From NCBI RefSeq assembly GCF_004363295.1, contig NZ_SNYQ01000003.1:124001-188000 (forward strand): a DNA stretch of 64,000 bases. The letters are read 5' to 3'. The notes beneath the pieces are model-generated. The model was not told the origin of the DNA and made no database searches. It saw nothing but the letters and a program-made list of their open reading frames with translations. Below are positions 51,657-60,739 of the stretch, piece after piece. The DNA comes from Mesocricetibacter intestinalis. GTDB lineage: Bacteria; Pseudomonadota; Gammaproteobacteria; Enterobacterales; Pasteurellaceae. The first letter of the stretch is position 1. Each line of letters opens with the position of its first letter. Both the position numbers and the translations under genes were made by a program.

Positions 51657-53353
51657 GTACATTTAATCGTTGTTGGTCGAAGGTGATTCTGGAAACCCTA
51701 GTACGTTACGGGGTGAAGCACTTTTGTATCGCCCCCGGTTCTCGCTCCACGCCGCTCACCTTGGAAGCCAACCGCTTGCAGAATGCCCGCCGCGCCCTTT
51801 GCCATACCCATTTTGACGAACGCGGATTAGGTTTTTTCGCACTCGGTTTGGCGAAGTCTTCGCAAACCCCGGTGGCGGTTATCGTTACCTCGGGAACGGC
51901 GGTGGCCAATCTCTATCCAGCCGTCATTGAAGCGCGCCAGAGCGGGGTGAATTTAATTGTTCTGAGTGCCGATCGTCCGCCGGAGTTACTGGAGTGCGGC
52001 GCCAATCAGGCGATTTTACAAGAAAATATGTTCGCCGCTTATCCGGTGGCTGCCCTGAATCTGCCCCGCCCCGCCCAAGATTATTCGGCCAATTGGCTGA
52101 TCTCGAGCATTGAGCAGGCCTGTCATCAACAACGTCTTCAGCCCGGCGTCGTGCATATTAACGTGCCCCTGCCAGAACCTTTATATGATGCCGACGAACA
52201 AGCTATCGACAATCACCCCTGGCTGACGGAAGTTCAGCGCTGGCTGAGCCATCAACGCAAATGGACGGATTATCAAGCCGCGCAGCAGGAAGTCATTATG
52301 CACGAGCATTGGGACAGCCGTCGGACACAACGCGGCGTTATTGTCGTAGGAAAACTACCGCCGGAACAAAGCATGGGAATCTCCGCCTGGGCGGATACCA
52401 TGGGCTGGGTCATGCTGACGGATATTCAGTCTCGGGTAGATCCCAGCCTGCCCTATGCCGATATCTGGCTAGCCAATAAAACCGTGCGGGAAAAACTATT
52501 GCAGGCGGATCTGCTGATTCAGTTCGGCTCCCATTTTGTCAGCAAAAGAATTAACCGCTATCTGGCGGAATTCCGCGGTGAATTCTGGGTGGTGGACGAT
52601 AGTCCGAGAAGAGTCGATCCCTATCAACACAGTCAGACCCGTTTCAACGCCAAGGTACATCATTGGTTACGGGCTCACCCGCCGCTACGCCAAAAACCCT
52701 GGTTGCTGGAACCCCTTGCGCTATCGAAATTCTGCGCCACCTTTATCGAACAGCAAGTGGGCGGCGGTCTGAACGAAGCCTCCCTGGCCCATCATATCGA
52801 ACGTATTCTGCCCAATAACGGTATTCTGTTTTTAGGCAATAGTCTGTTCGTCCGTCTGGTAGATGCTCTGGGGAAACTGCCGGAGGGCTACCCGGTGCAT
52901 ACCAACCGCGGAGCAAGCGGTATCGACGGTTTGCTGGCTACCGCCGCCGGAATCGGCATCGGCGCCAATCAGCCGGTTGTGGCCATGATCGGCGACCTGT
53001 CCGCATTGTATGATGTAAATTCCCTCGCGTTGTTTAAAAAAGTAACTCAGCCGACCATTTTATTTATTATTAATAATAACGGCGGCGCCATTTTCGATAT
53101 GCTGCCGGTTCAGCACGAGGTAAAAAACGCTTTTTACCGCCTGCCGCACAATACGGAATTTTCCCAAGCCGCCTCCATGTTTGATCTGAAATATGCTCGC
53201 CCTTATACCTGGGCGGATTTGAGTTCGGTACTGAAACTGGCCTATTCACGCAAAGAAACCACGCTGATCGAAATCAAGGTCGGAGCAAGCGACGGCAGCA
53301 ATATTTATAAACGGCTGATCGAACAAATAAGCCACGCTGTTATCGGCGCATAA
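51647..53353 (+). CDS. menD: SEPHCHC synthase MenD
   Basis: Thiamine-diphosphate enzyme that joins 2-oxoglutarate and isochorismate. The start at 51647 (MSVSTFNRCWSKVILETL) has GGAG upstream and lies within the end of menF; the protein has 568 residues. Motifs: IAPGSRSTPLTLEA (about 28-41), THFDERGLGFFALGLAKSS with the catalytic Glu near 56, SADRPPELLECGANQAI near 108, and the ThDP motif from GDLSALYDVNSLAL to NNNGGAIFDML near 445-480. Confidence 0.96.
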   Translation: MSVSTFNRCWSKVILETLVRYGVKHFCIAPGSRSTPLTLEANRLQNARRALCHTHFDERGLGFFALGLAKSSQTPVAVIVTSGTAVANLYPAVIEARQSGVNLIVLSADRPPELLECGANQAILQENMFAAYPVAALNLPRPAQDYSANWLISSIEQACHQQRLQPGVVHINVPLPEPLYDADEQAIDNHPWLTEVQRWLSHQRKWTDYQAAQQEVIMHEHWDSRRTQRGVIVVGKLPPEQSMGISAWADTMGWVMLTDIQSRVDPSLPYADIWLANKTVREKLLQADLLIQFGSHFVSKRINRYLAEFRGEFWVVDDSPRRVDPYQHSQTRFNAKVHHWLRAHPPLRQKPWLLEPLALSKFCATFIEQQVGGGLNEASLAHHIERILPNNGILFLGNSLFVRLVDALGKLPEGYPVHTNRGASGIDGLLATAAGIGIGANQPVVAMIGDLSALYDVNSLALFKKVTQPTILFIINNNGGAIFDMLPVQHEVKNAFYRLPHNTEFSQAASMFDLKYARPYTWADLSSVLKLAYSRKETTLIEIKVGASDGSNIYKRLIEQISHAVIGA

Positions 53354-53366
53354 CCTCAAACAATAT

Positions 53367-53385
53367 CCCCCGCCGCAAGCGGGGG
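53367..53385 (+). other. Hairpin between menD and menH
   Basis: Seven-base G-C stem CCCCCGC/GCGGGGG with a five-base loop in the 52-base gap. No T-run; it could lower menH expression or protect RNA ends. Confidence 0.45.
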
Positions 53386-53405
53386 CTAATCCGGAACGAA
53401 TAGCC

Positions 53406-54158
53406 ATGCCCTGTTTAATTTTTCTGCACGGTTTGCTCGGTACCAAGCAGGACTGGAAAAAAGTCTGCGAAAATCTACCGCACTTTTCCTGCCTGGCGCT
53501 GGATTTACCCCTACACGGCAGTAAAAAAAACCTGAGGGTCGACAACTTTGAAGATTGTTGCCTGTTGCTGGCAGAAGAAATCCGGGCTGAGATCGGCACC
53601 AGCCCTTATTTTCTGATCGGCTATTCGTTAGGCGGCAGAATCGCCTTGTATTACGCCTTACAGGCCAAAATTCATCAGGGAAATCTACAGGGATTGGTTC
53701 TGGAGGGCGCCAACCCCGGCCTAGGTACGGAAAAGGAAAAAACCGCCCGCCTGCAACATGATAACCTATGGGCGCAACGTTTTCGGCAGGAAAGGGCGCA
53801 GCAGGTACTGGCGGATTGGTATCAACAGCCGGTTTTCGCTCATTTAAACCAAGAACAACGCGCCCGATTGACGGAGAGTCGCCGGATAAATTGCGACGCC
53901 GCTATCGGTGAGATGTTAATCGCCACCTCGCTGGGCAAACAACCGGATTTTCGTCCGCTGATTTCCGCCGCTCAACAGCGGGGAATGCCGATTCATTATC
54001 TGGTTGGCGAGAAAGATCATAAATTTCGTACCATCGCTGCACAGGCCGGCCTGAATCCCGTCCTAATCGAAAATGCCGGACACAATGCCCACCGAGAAAA
54101 TCCGGAACAGTTTGCGCGCCGCTTAAGCGATCTTCTCGGCAAGCCCCGCGCCGCATAA
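53406..54158 (+). CDS. menH: SHCHC synthase MenH
   Basis: Alpha/beta hydrolase of 250 residues that eliminates pyruvate from SEPHCHC in the menaquinone pathway. The oxyanion LHGLLGTKQDW is at 7-17, nucleophile Ser in IGYSLGGRIAL near 81, Asp in VGEKDHKFR near 205 and His in ENAGHNAHRENP near 228. Third gene of menFDH. An uptake signal ACCGCACTT lies inside at 53477-53485. Confidence 0.93.
   Translation: MPCLIFLHGLLGTKQDWKKVCENLPHFSCLALDLPLHGSKKNLRVDNFEDCCLLLAEEIRAEIGTSPYFLIGYSLGGRIALYYALQAKIHQGNLQGLVLEGANPGLGTEKEKTARLQHDNLWAQRFRQERAQQVLADWYQQPVFAHLNQEQRARLTESRRINCDAAIGEMLIATSLGKQPDFRPLISAAQQRGMPIHYLVGEKDHKFRTIAAQAGLNPVLIENAGHNAHRENPEQFARRLSDLLGKPRAA
53477..53485 (-). repeat. DNA uptake signal inside menH
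   Basis: ACCGCACTT followed by TTCC, early in the menH coding sequence. Confidence 0.85.
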
Positions 54159-54187
54159 AAGCGGCGACTTATGGCCCGGCTCTCGAA

Positions 54188-55252
54188 CTAGGCTTTCAGC
54201 GCTTTATTGCTGAATCCCAGGTACAGACAGAAAATAAAGCCCGCCGCCAGTGCATAAGGCGTAAACTGCGAAATACCCGCTCCGGAAGCGGCAAAAGCGA
54301 AATTATGTGCGGCGCCGGCTCCGAGCATCATACCCAGAATAAACATTGCCGCATCGCTGTTACCTTCGCCCAACTGCACCAACTGTTTTCCCGGACAGCC
54401 GCTGCTCAGTGAAAAACAAAGGCCGCACAGAGCCATACCGAGGAAATTCCACAAATACTGGTTATGTGCGATGGGTTGTTGGCTAAAACCGAATTTATAC
54501 TGGCCCAGTAATATATTGGTTAAAGTGGCGCACAACACCAGCGCAATCACCCCTTTCAGCAGGCCCGCATCGCGGGACAGTACCAAATTACGAATCGCTC
54601 CGATCGTACAGAAACGGGATTTCTGCATCAGCACGCCCAACAAAGCGCCGGCTCCCAAGGAAATCCACACATCCGCATGCTGTGCCGCCGGCCCTTTAAC
54701 AGAGAAGAATACCGCCAGATTGTCGCCGAAACTGAAGCGGGAAAGTAATAAAAACAGTAGCAACAAAGCAAAAGCGATAGGGATAAAAGCGGCGGTTTTT
54801 CCCTGTGTTTCGGATTTGCCCAAGGAAAAACCGCGTTTATAGAAAAAAATACCGCCGAAAATCCCGGCGATCAAACCGGCAATCCCCGCCAGACTGGTTA
54901 AATCTCCGCCACCCAGACGTAAATAAGCACGCCAAGGACAACCGAGAAAAACCAAAGCGCCGAGCATGGCAAAAAAGCCCAGCCCGACACGAACCAAAGG
55001 AGAAGAACCGCCCTGCGGGCGGAATTGCTTCGCCAGCAGCGCACTGACAAAAGCCCCCAGCACCAAACCTATTAATTCGGGGCGGATATATTGCAGCGGT
55101 GCGGCACGGTGCAGGCCGATGGCACCGGAAGTGTCGCGTAGGAAGCAAGCGGCGCAAAACCCCATATTACCGGGATTACCGCTATAGGTCAGCAGTGGCG
55201 CAATGATACCTAGTGCAGCACCTGCAACCACAGGCCATGTGATAATTTTCAT
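54188..55252 (-). CDS. yedE: YedE/YeeE-family transporter (putative selenium type)
   Basis: Membrane protein of 354 residues with about nine hydrophobic segments, of the YeeE/YedE family (thiosulphate or selenium transport). Conserved cysteine motifs: MGFCAACFLRD (about 34-44), FLGCPWRAY near 106, KSRFCTIGAIRN near 212 and SSGCPGKQLVQLGEG near 285. The start at 55252 (MKIITWPVV) has AGAGG upstream; a longer frame starts 46 codons earlier without support. It lies opposite in strand inside the men genes and has no yedF or selD beside it. The selenium role is suggested by family name only. Confidence 0.85.
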   Translation of the reverse strand: MKIITWPVVAGAALGIIAPLLTYSGNPGNMGFCAACFLRDTSGAIGLHRAAPLQYIRPELIGLVLGAFVSALLAKQFRPQGGSSPLVRVGLGFFAMLGALVFLGCPWRAYLRLGGGDLTSLAGIAGLIAGIFGGIFFYKRGFSLGKSETQGKTAAFIPIAFALLLLFLLLSRFSFGDNLAVFFSVKGPAAQHADVWISLGAGALLGVLMQKSRFCTIGAIRNLVLSRDAGLLKGVIALVLCATLTNILLGQYKFGFSQQPIAHNQYLWNFLGMALCGLCFSLSSGCPGKQLVQLGEGNSDAAMFILGMMLGAGAAHNFAFAASGAGISQFTPYALAAGFIFCLYLGFSNKALKA

Positions 55253-55531
55253 AATAAGCCTCTGTGATATCAGAAATAAAAAACAAGAATGCGCTTGTCT
55301 GAATGGCGTCCGCCGATTTCCGCTTGCGAACCTTGGGACGGAAAAGCGTTCGTGATTCCGAACTAAAGCATTTTGATTATAAATAAGCATTTTTAACCTT
55401 GTATAGTCAGGAATAACAAAACTTTGAGTTCGCTCACAATTAAAGCCTAAAGAATTAAAGCATAAGGCACTTCCCCTGCCGTCGCCAAAGCCGCCGCCGA
55501 ATTCTTCCTATCCCTCCCCCGCCATTTCAGG

Positions 55532-55537
55532 TATAAT
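55532..55537 (+). promoter_or_regulatory. Likely menB -10 hexamer
   Basis: TATAAT about 82 bases before the menB start in the divergent yedE-menB gap. No good -35 hexamer is seen 17 bases upstream, so an activator may be needed. Confidence 0.4.
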
Positions 55538-55563
55538 TCCGCAACATTATTTTCGAATTCCGT

Positions 55564-55582
55564 CGCCCTTGATTCAAGGGCG
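55564..55582 (+). other. Leader hairpin of menB
   Basis: Eight-base stem CGCCCTTG/CAAGGGCG with a three-base loop, 38 bases before the menB start. No T-run. Confidence 0.5.
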
Positions 55583-55619
55583 GCGCTTTCATCAAGCTAA
55601 GATAAGAAAGGAACAGACA

Positions 55620-56477
55620 ATGCAAAACCCTAAAGATGACGTACTTTACGCACCGGTTCAGTGGCAGGATTGCAGCAATGGCTATAGCGATATTTTTTAC
55701 CACAAATCCAGCGAAGGTATCGCCAAAATCACTATTAACCGCCCGGAAGTGCGCAATGCGTTCCGTCCACAGACCGTCAAGGAAATGATTCATGCCTTTT
55801 CCGACGCACGCTTTGACGAGAAGATCGGCGTTATCGTGCTTACCGGTCAGGGTGAAAAAGCCTTCTGTTCCGGCGGCGATCAGAAAGTCCGTGGCGACTA
55901 CGGCGGTTACAAAGACGACAGCGGCGTACATCATTTAAATGTTCTGGATTTTCAGCGCGATATCCGTACCTGCCCGAAACCTGTCGTGGCTATGGTGGCG
56001 GGTTATGCCATCGGCGGCGGTCATGTTCTGCATATGATATGTGATCTGACCATTGCCGCAGACAATGCGATTTTCGGTCAGACCGGCCCGAAAGTAGGTT
56101 CTTTTGACGGCGGCTGGGGAGCTTCTTATATGGCGCGTATCGTCGGTCAGAAAAAAGCGCGGGAAATCTGGTTCCTGTGTCGCCAATACAATGCTCAGGA
56201 AGCCTTGGATATGGGACTGGTCAATACCGTTGTTCCTTATGCCGAACTGGAACGAGAAACAGTCCGCTGGTGCCGCGAAATGCTGCGCAACAGCCCGATT
56301 GCCCTGCGCTGCCTGAAAGCGGCGCTGAACGCCGACTGCGACGGACAAGCGGGACTGCAGGAGCTGGCCGGTAACGCCACCATGCTCTTTTATATGACCG
56401 AAGAGGGACAGGAAGGACGTAACGCCTTCAACGAAAAACGCGCCCCGGATTTCGGCAAATTTAAACGCAATCCTTAA
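55620..56477 (+). CDS. menB: 1,4-dihydroxy-2-naphthoyl-CoA synthase
   Basis: Crotonase-family enzyme that closes the naphthoquinone ring. The start at 55620 ([15 protein letters not shown]) has AAAGGA upstream and gives 285 residues, as in E. coli; the preceding 17 codons of open frame are not needed. Conserved: [20 protein letters not shown] (about 38-57), [20 protein letters not shown] near 82, [24 protein letters not shown] near 130 and [21 protein letters not shown] near 157. menC follows after an intervening terminator-like hairpin. Confidence 0.97.
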   Translation: MQNPKDDVLYAPVQWQDCSNGYSDIFYHKSSEGIAKITINRPEVRNAFRPQTVKEMIHAFSDARFDEKIGVIVLTGQGEKAFCSGGDQKVRGDYGGYKDDSGVHHLNVLDFQRDIRTCPKPVVAMVAGYAIGGGHVLHMICDLTIAADNAIFGQTGPKVGSFDGGWGASYMARIVGQKKAREIWFLCRQYNAQEALDMGLVNTVVPYAELERETVRWCREMLRNSPIALRCLKAALNADCDGQAGLQELAGNATMLFYMTEEGQEGRNAFNEKRAPDFGKFKRNP

Positions 56478-56483
56478 GTCCTG

Positions 56484-56492
56484 AAGTGCGGT
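56484..56492 (+). repeat. DNA uptake signal sequence
   Basis: AAGTGCGGT followed by CGGATTTT, seven bases after menB. Confidence 0.85.
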
Positions 56493-56588
56493 CGGATTTT
56501 CAGTTTTTTATTTATTCGCTAAAAACATGGTAAATTTCCGTCCGCGCTGTTTTTTATAACAGGCCTATATTGGTGAATTAACCTATGG

Positions 56589-56636
56589 CGCCGCCCTCTC
56601 CGACCCTCGGTCGGAATATGGCGGCGGATCCTTTTT
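56589..56636 (+). terminator. Nested hairpin between menB and menC
   Basis: Outer stem CGCCGCC/GGCGGCG (56589-56595 with 56620-56626) encloses CCGACC/GGTCGG (56600-56605 with 56609-56614); TTTTT follows at 56632. It looks like a terminator or attenuator 16 bases before the menC start. Confidence 0.65.
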
Positions 56637-56651
56637 GCAACGAGGCGAAGC

Positions 56652-57647
56652 ATGACCTTCAGAAGTTATAATCTATATCGCTACAGTATTCCCGTCGACA
56701 GCCAGCTGATTCTGCGCAACCGCTTTCTGAAACAACGGGAAGGGTTGCTGGTTCGAATAAAATGTAAGGACCGGGAAGGCTGGGGGGAAATCGCTCCCCT
56801 ACCGGAATTCAGTCATGAAAGCTTGGAGCAGGCACAGCAGCAAAGCCTGCAATGGTTGCAAAACTGGGATGCGGCACGCAATCGGAATGAAAAACTGCCC
56901 CTAGGGGAGCTTTATCCTTCCGTGGCTTTCGGCCTAAGCTGTGCGCTGGCGGAAATGCAGGGAAAACTGGAAGCAGAAGGCAATTATCAGATCGCACCGC
57001 TGTGCTACGGCGATCCGGACGAACTCTATCAACCCCTGGATCAAATGCAGGGTGAAAAAGTAGCGAAAATCAAGGTAGGCATGTATGAGGCCAATCGTGA
57101 TGGTCTGATCGCCGATATGCTGCTGGAAGCCATTCCCGATCTGCATCTGCGTCTGGACGCCAACCGCAGCTGGACGATGCAAAAAGCACAGATGTTCGCC
57201 AAATATATCAAACCCGAACATCGCCGCCGCATTCAGTTTCTGGAAGAGCCTTGCAAAACCCCGGAAGAAAGCCTCAATTTCGCCCGGGAAAGCGGTATTG
57301 CCATCGCCTGGGACGAAAGCGTACGCGAACCGGGCTTTAAGGTAACAGAAGATCCCTTGGTTGCGGCCATTGTTATCAAACCCAGCTTAGTAGGATCACT
57401 TGAACATTGCATCGACCTAATCGCTCAGGCCCATGCCCGGGGCTTAAAAGCGGTGATCAGTTCTTCGCTGGAAAGCAGCCTGGGTCTCACCCAGCTGGCG
57501 CGCATCGCACGCCAATATACGCCGGATACGGTTCTCGGTCTGGATACCTTGAATCTGATGGATTATCAGCTGTTGCGCCGCTGGCCGGGTTCCGAGCTGC
57601 CGCTGCTGGAACTGGACAGCGAATATATTCGCGAGTTGAAATACTGA
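56652..57647 (+). CDS. menC: o-Succinylbenzoate synthase
   Basis: Enolase-superfamily enzyme that dehydrates SHCHC to o-succinylbenzoate. 331 residues. Catalytic lysines in AKIKVGMYE (about 136-144); metal ligands in [10 protein letters not shown] near 166, QFLEEPCK near 196 and AWDESVRE near 219; second lysine in VIKPSLVGS near 242; C-terminal [18 protein letters not shown]. Context with the other men genes supports this choice over related muconate or dipeptide enzymes. menE, needed next in the pathway, is not in the window. Confidence 0.95.
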   Translation: MTFRSYNLYRYSIPVDSQLILRNRFLKQREGLLVRIKCKDREGWGEIAPLPEFSHESLEQAQQQSLQWLQNWDAARNRNEKLPLGELYPSVAFGLSCALAEMQGKLEAEGNYQIAPLCYGDPDELYQPLDQMQGEKVAKIKVGMYEANRDGLIADMLLEAIPDLHLRLDANRSWTMQKAQMFAKYIKPEHRRRIQFLEEPCKTPEESLNFARESGIAIAWDESVREPGFKVTEDPLVAAIVIKPSLVGSLEHCIDLIAQAHARGLKAVISSSLESSLGLTQLARIARQYTPDTVLGLDTLNLMDYQLLRRWPGSELPLLELDSEYIRELKY

Positions 57648-57727
57648 GTGCGTAACAATAAATATCCATTCTCACCGGGTTCCGCACCTCTGCCCGAGGC
57701 GCTCCCGATAATATAAAGGAACAAACT

Positions 57728-58189
57728 ATGCCGCAACCTTTTCGCATTTTATTATTGAACGGCCCGAACTTAAATATGCTCGGCGTACGCGAACCCACCC
57801 ATTACGGCTCCCTTTCCCTCGCGGCGATTGAAGCCGATTTGCAGGCGCTGGCAAATCAACATAACGTCCTCTTGGAATGCTTTCAGGCCAATAGCGAAGA
57901 AAAGTTGATTGAGAAAATCCATCAAAGTCTGCAGCGTACGGATTTTATTCTGATCAATCCCGCCGCCTACACTCATACCAGCGTGGCGCTGCGCGACGCA
58001 TTGCTGGCTGTAGCCATTCCTTTTGTGGAAATTCATCTGTCCAATATTCACAAACGGGAACCCTTCCGTCATCATTCTTATTTCAGCGATGTGGCGCAGG
58101 GCGTTATCTGCGGGCTGGGAGCGGCAGGTTATCGCTATGCCTTCGATTTTGCCCTGGAATATTTAAATTCAGGCACAAAAAGCGCATAA
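57728..58189 (+). CDS. aroQ: 3-dehydroquinate dehydratase, type II
   Basis: Shikimate-pathway enzyme that dehydrates 3-dehydroquinate. 153 residues, the type II length. Key motifs: [19 protein letters not shown] (9-27) with the catalytic Arg/Tyr, [16 protein letters not shown] near 77 and [20 protein letters not shown] near 101 with the catalytic His. AAAGGA precedes the start. A terminator based on uptake signals separates it from accB, although aroQ-accBC is a usual Pasteurellaceae order. Confidence 0.97.
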   Translation: MPQPFRILLLNGPNLNMLGVREPTHYGSLSLAAIEADLQALANQHNVLLECFQANSEEKLIEKIHQSLQRTDFILINPAAYTHTSVALRDALLAVAIPFVEIHLSNIHKREPFRHHSYFSDVAQGVICGLGAAGYRYAFDFALEYLNSGTKSA

Positions 58190-58259
58190 TTTCTGCGAAA
58201 ATCACAGAATTTTATCGCCAAAAGGATTTATTTCAGGTAATCTTGCCTCAGTCTTTTCG

Positions 58260-58300
58260 CCGCACTTCGCCAATGAAGTCAAAGTGCGGTCGGTTTTTTT
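58260..58300 (+). terminator. aroQ terminator built on an uptake signal
   Basis: CCGCACTT (58260-58267) pairs with AAGTGCGG (58282-58289), followed by a seven-base T-run. The right arm is part of a full core AAGTGCGGT (58282-58290). Confidence 0.85.
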
Positions 58301-58331
58301 ATATTTTTTTACACAGAAACGGATCAAAATT

Positions 58332-58802
58332 ATGGCAATGGATATTCGTAAAATTAAAAAACTTATCGAATTAGTTGAAGAATCAGGCATTATGGAGCTG
58401 GAAATCTCCGAGGGGGAAGAATCGGTTCGCATCAGCCGCGGTGCGCCTGCACCGAGTTCCGTTCAATATACCTTGCCGGCGGCCGCACCTGCACCGGCTC
58501 CGAGCGTAGCCCCTGCGGCTCAAGCCGCACCGGCCGCCGCGCCGAGCCTACCGGCGGAAGAATTGTCCGGCTACCTTATCCGCTCACCTATGGTCGGAAC
58601 CTTCTACCGCAGTCCTAGCCCGGAAGCCAAAGCCTTTGTCGAAGTCGGACAGGCGGTAAAAGTTGGCGATGCCCTTTGTATCGTGGAAGCGATGAAAATG
58701 ATGAACCGCATTGAAGCGGATAAAGCCGGGGTCGTTAAAGCGATTCTGATTAATGACGGTGATGCGGTCGAATTCGACGAACCTTTAATCGTCATTGAAT
58801 AA
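58332..58802 (+). CDS. accB: Biotin carboxyl carrier protein of acetyl-CoA carboxylase
   Basis: Carries CO2 on biotin between the carboxylase and transferase parts of acetyl-CoA carboxylase. 157 residues from the ATG at 58332 ([10 protein letters not shown]); the ATG two codons later matches the E. coli start and is equally possible. The N-terminal dimerisation region (1-40) and an Ala/Pro-rich linker (about 50-80, [23 protein letters not shown]) lead to the biotinyl domain (85-157) with biotinylated K122 in VEAMKMMN. accC follows after 69 bases with a hairpin. Confidence 0.96.
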   Translation: MAMDIRKIKKLIELVEESGIMELEISEGEESVRISRGAPAPSSVQYTLPAAAPAPAPSVAPAAQAAPAAAPSLPAEELSGYLIRSPMVGTFYRSPSPEAKAFVEVGQAVKVGDALCIVEAMKMMNRIEADKAGVVKAILINDGDAVEFDEPLIVIE

Positions 58803-58815
58803 TCCCATTTCCCGA

Positions 58816-58839
58816 TGTAGCAAGTTGATACTTGCTACA
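58816..58839 (+). other. Hairpin between accB and accC
   Basis: Perfect ten-base stem TGTAGCAAGT/ACTTGCTACA with a four-base loop and no T-run; 32 bases before the accC start. It could mark a processing site that sets the accB:accC ratio. Confidence 0.5.
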
Positions 58840-58871
58840 TTCGTTTACAAGAACTCAAAAGCGGAATTCTT

Positions 58872-60218
58872 ATGTTAGAAAAAGTCGTTATTGCCAATCG
58901 CGGCGAAATCGCCCTACGCATTTTACGCGCCTGTAAAGAACTGGGCATAAAAACCGTTGCGGTTCATTCCACCGCAGACCGCGATTTAAAACATGTATTG
59001 CTCGCCGATGAAACCGTTTGTATCGGTCCGGCGCCTTCAGCTAAAAGTTATCTGAATATTCCCGCCATTATCGCCGCTGCGGAAGTAACAGGAGCGGACG
59101 CCATTCATCCCGGTTACGGTTTTCTATCGGAAAATGCCGATTTTGCCGAACAGGTAGAACGTTCAGGCTTTATTTTTATCGGCCCTACCGCCGATGTTAT
59201 CCGTCTGATGGGAGATAAAGTTTCCGCCATCAACGCTATGAAAAAAGCGGGAGTACCTTGCGTACCGGGTTCGGACGGTCCTCTCGGCACGGATATCGCC
59301 AAAAATAAAGAAATTGCTAAAAATATCGGCTATCCGATCATTATTAAAGCTTCCGGCGGCGGCGGCGGGCGCGGTATGCGCGTAGTACGCAACGAAGCGG
59401 CCCTAGAGGAATCCATCGCCATGACTAAAGCGGAAGCCAAAGCCGCTTTTAATAACGATATGGTGTATATGGAAAAATATCTGGAAAATCCGCGCCATGT
59501 GGAAATCCAGGTCTTAGCGGATACTCACGGCAATGCGGTTTATCTGGCCGAACGCGACTGTTCCATGCAGCGCCGTCATCAAAAAGTGGTGGAAGAAGCG
59601 CCGGCGCCGGGGATCAGTGAGGAAGTACGCCGCGATATAGGCTCGCGCTGCGCCAACGCCTGTATTGAAATCGGCTATCGCGGTGCGGGTACCTTTGAAT
59701 TCCTGTATGAAAACGGCGAATTCTATTTTATTGAAATGAATACCCGTATTCAGGTGGAACACCCCGTTACCGAAATGATTACCGGAGTGGATCTGGTTAA
59801 AGAGCAGTTGCGTATCGCCGCCGGTCTGCCGATTTCCTTTAAACAGGAAGATATCAAGGTCAGAGGCCATGCTATCGAATGCCGAATCAATGCGGAGGAT
59901 CCGAAAACCTTCCTGCCTTCGCCGGGTAAAATCAGCCATTTACATTCTCCCGGCGGTCTGGGCGTACGTTGGGATTCCCATGTTTATGCGGGCTATAGCG
60001 TCCCCCCTCATTATGATTCGATGATCGCCAAGCTGATTACCTACGGCGACAATCGGGATATCGCTATCCGCCGAATGCAGATGGCGCTGTCGGAAACCAT
60101 TATCGACGGTATTAAAACCAATATTCCGCTGCACAATCTTATTTTGGAAGATGAAAATTTCCAGAAAGGCGGTACCAATATTCATTATTTAGAGAAAAAA
60201 CTCGGTATTAACGAATAA
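58872..60218 (+). CDS. accC: Biotin carboxylase
   Basis: ATP-grasp enzyme that carboxylates biotin on AccB, the first half-reaction of fatty-acid synthesis. 448 residues, near the E. coli 449. Features: [21 protein letters not shown] (6-26), [14 protein letters not shown] near 83, the ATP-site glycine loop [14 protein letters not shown] (about 159-172), [13 protein letters not shown] near 209, [20 protein letters not shown] near 233 and [18 protein letters not shown] with the catalytic Glu and Arg near 288-305. A strong terminator ends the operon at 60403. Confidence 0.98.
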   Translation: MLEKVVIANRGEIALRILRACKELGIKTVAVHSTADRDLKHVLLADETVCIGPAPSAKSYLNIPAIIAAAEVTGADAIHPGYGFLSENADFAEQVERSGFIFIGPTADVIRLMGDKVSAINAMKKAGVPCVPGSDGPLGTDIAKNKEIAKNIGYPIIIKASGGGGGRGMRVVRNEAALEESIAMTKAEAKAAFNNDMVYMEKYLENPRHVEIQVLADTHGNAVYLAERDCSMQRRHQKVVEEAPAPGISEEVRRDIGSRCANACIEIGYRGAGTFEFLYENGEFYFIEMNTRIQVEHPVTEMITGVDLVKEQLRIAAGLPISFKQEDIKVRGHAIECRINAEDPKTFLPSPGKISHLHSPGGLGVRWDSHVYAGYSVPPHYDSMIAKLITYGDNRDIAIRRMQMALSETIIDGIKTNIPLHNLILEDENFQKGGTNIHYLEKKLGINE

Positions 60219-60433
60219 TAAAACCCTATATGATATATCCGTTGGGCGAGCCAAGGGGAAATTCCTTACGGGAATTTAGATTGCCAATCAGCAACTGAGC
60301 TACAATCTCCCTAAGCGCCTTCAAGAAAGGAATCGGGTTGCGCCCCTGCCGTAACAAACAGGTGGCAACAAACGGAAAAAGCGGATTTAATTCCGCTTTT
60401 TTTGTACCTTTAAATAATAATTCAGGAAGCGAA
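60219..60433. other. accC-yhdT intergenic region with unexplained structured segment
   Basis: After the accC stop, 60236-60375 contains several stems, notably AAATTCC/GGAATTT (60260-60279), AGATTG/CAATCT and CCTG/CAGG. A 71-codon minus-strand frame (60226-60441) overlaps it but also runs through the terminator. It could be a long 3' untranslated region or a small RNA ending at the terminator. Confidence 0.4.
60376..60403 (+). terminator. accBC terminator
   Basis: Ten-base stem AAAAAGCGGA/TCCGCTTTTT with a six-base loop and a seven-base T-run, 30 bases before yhdT. Confidence 0.9.
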
Positions 60434-60739
60434 ATGAACAAGCAACAACGCTATAAACAGGCCGGAAAAGAAGCTTTATGGGCCCTGTTTCTCACTATTC
60501 TGTATGTTATCGGCTGGTGCCTGTGCGCCTATTTGCCGAAGGGCAGCGCAGGTCCCCTCGGGTTTCCGCTCTGGTTTGAATTATCCTGTATTTATCTGCC
60601 GCTGCTGTTTATTGTGGTTGCCTACTGGCTGATAAAAATTGTGTATCTGGATATAAGCCTGGAAAACGAAGAAAAAAGTAGCCTGGAAAATCACCGCACT
60701 TTATCGGCGATGGAAACCAAAGGGGAAACTAAAAGATGA
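60434..60739 (+). CDS. yhdT: YhdT-family small membrane protein
   Basis: Membrane protein of 101 residues from the ATG at 60434 (AGGAAG upstream); an open frame extends further upstream through the terminator and is not used. It has two hydrophobic segments (WALFLTILYVIGWCLCAYL, about 16-34, and LSCIYLPLLFIVVAYWLIKIVYL, about 52-74) and a charged tail. It resembles YhdT, which also precedes panF in E. coli, and overlaps panF by four bases (ATGA). Its function is unknown; help with PanF is a guess. An uptake signal at 60693-60701 encodes part of the tail, which makes the protein longer than E. coli YhdT. Confidence 0.85.
   Translation: MNKQQRYKQAGKEALWALFLTILYVIGWCLCAYLPKGSAGPLGFPLWFELSCIYLPLLFIVVAYWLIKIVYLDISLENEEKSSLENHRTLSAMETKGETKR
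60693..60701 (-). repeat. DNA uptake signal inside yhdT
   Basis: ACCGCACTT near the 3' end of yhdT, coding for the residues HRTL of its tail. Confidence 0.85.

Noticed and set aside
60240-60345. tRNA-like look of the minus strand (GTAGCTCAGTTG)
   Set aside because: The D-stem has no partner, there is no T-arm (GGTTCGAATCC) and no acceptor stem closes.
60226-60441. 71-codon minus-strand frame between accC and yhdT
   Set aside because: It runs through the accBC terminator and the yhdT ribosome site and has no ribosome site of its own; more likely a chance frame over structured DNA.
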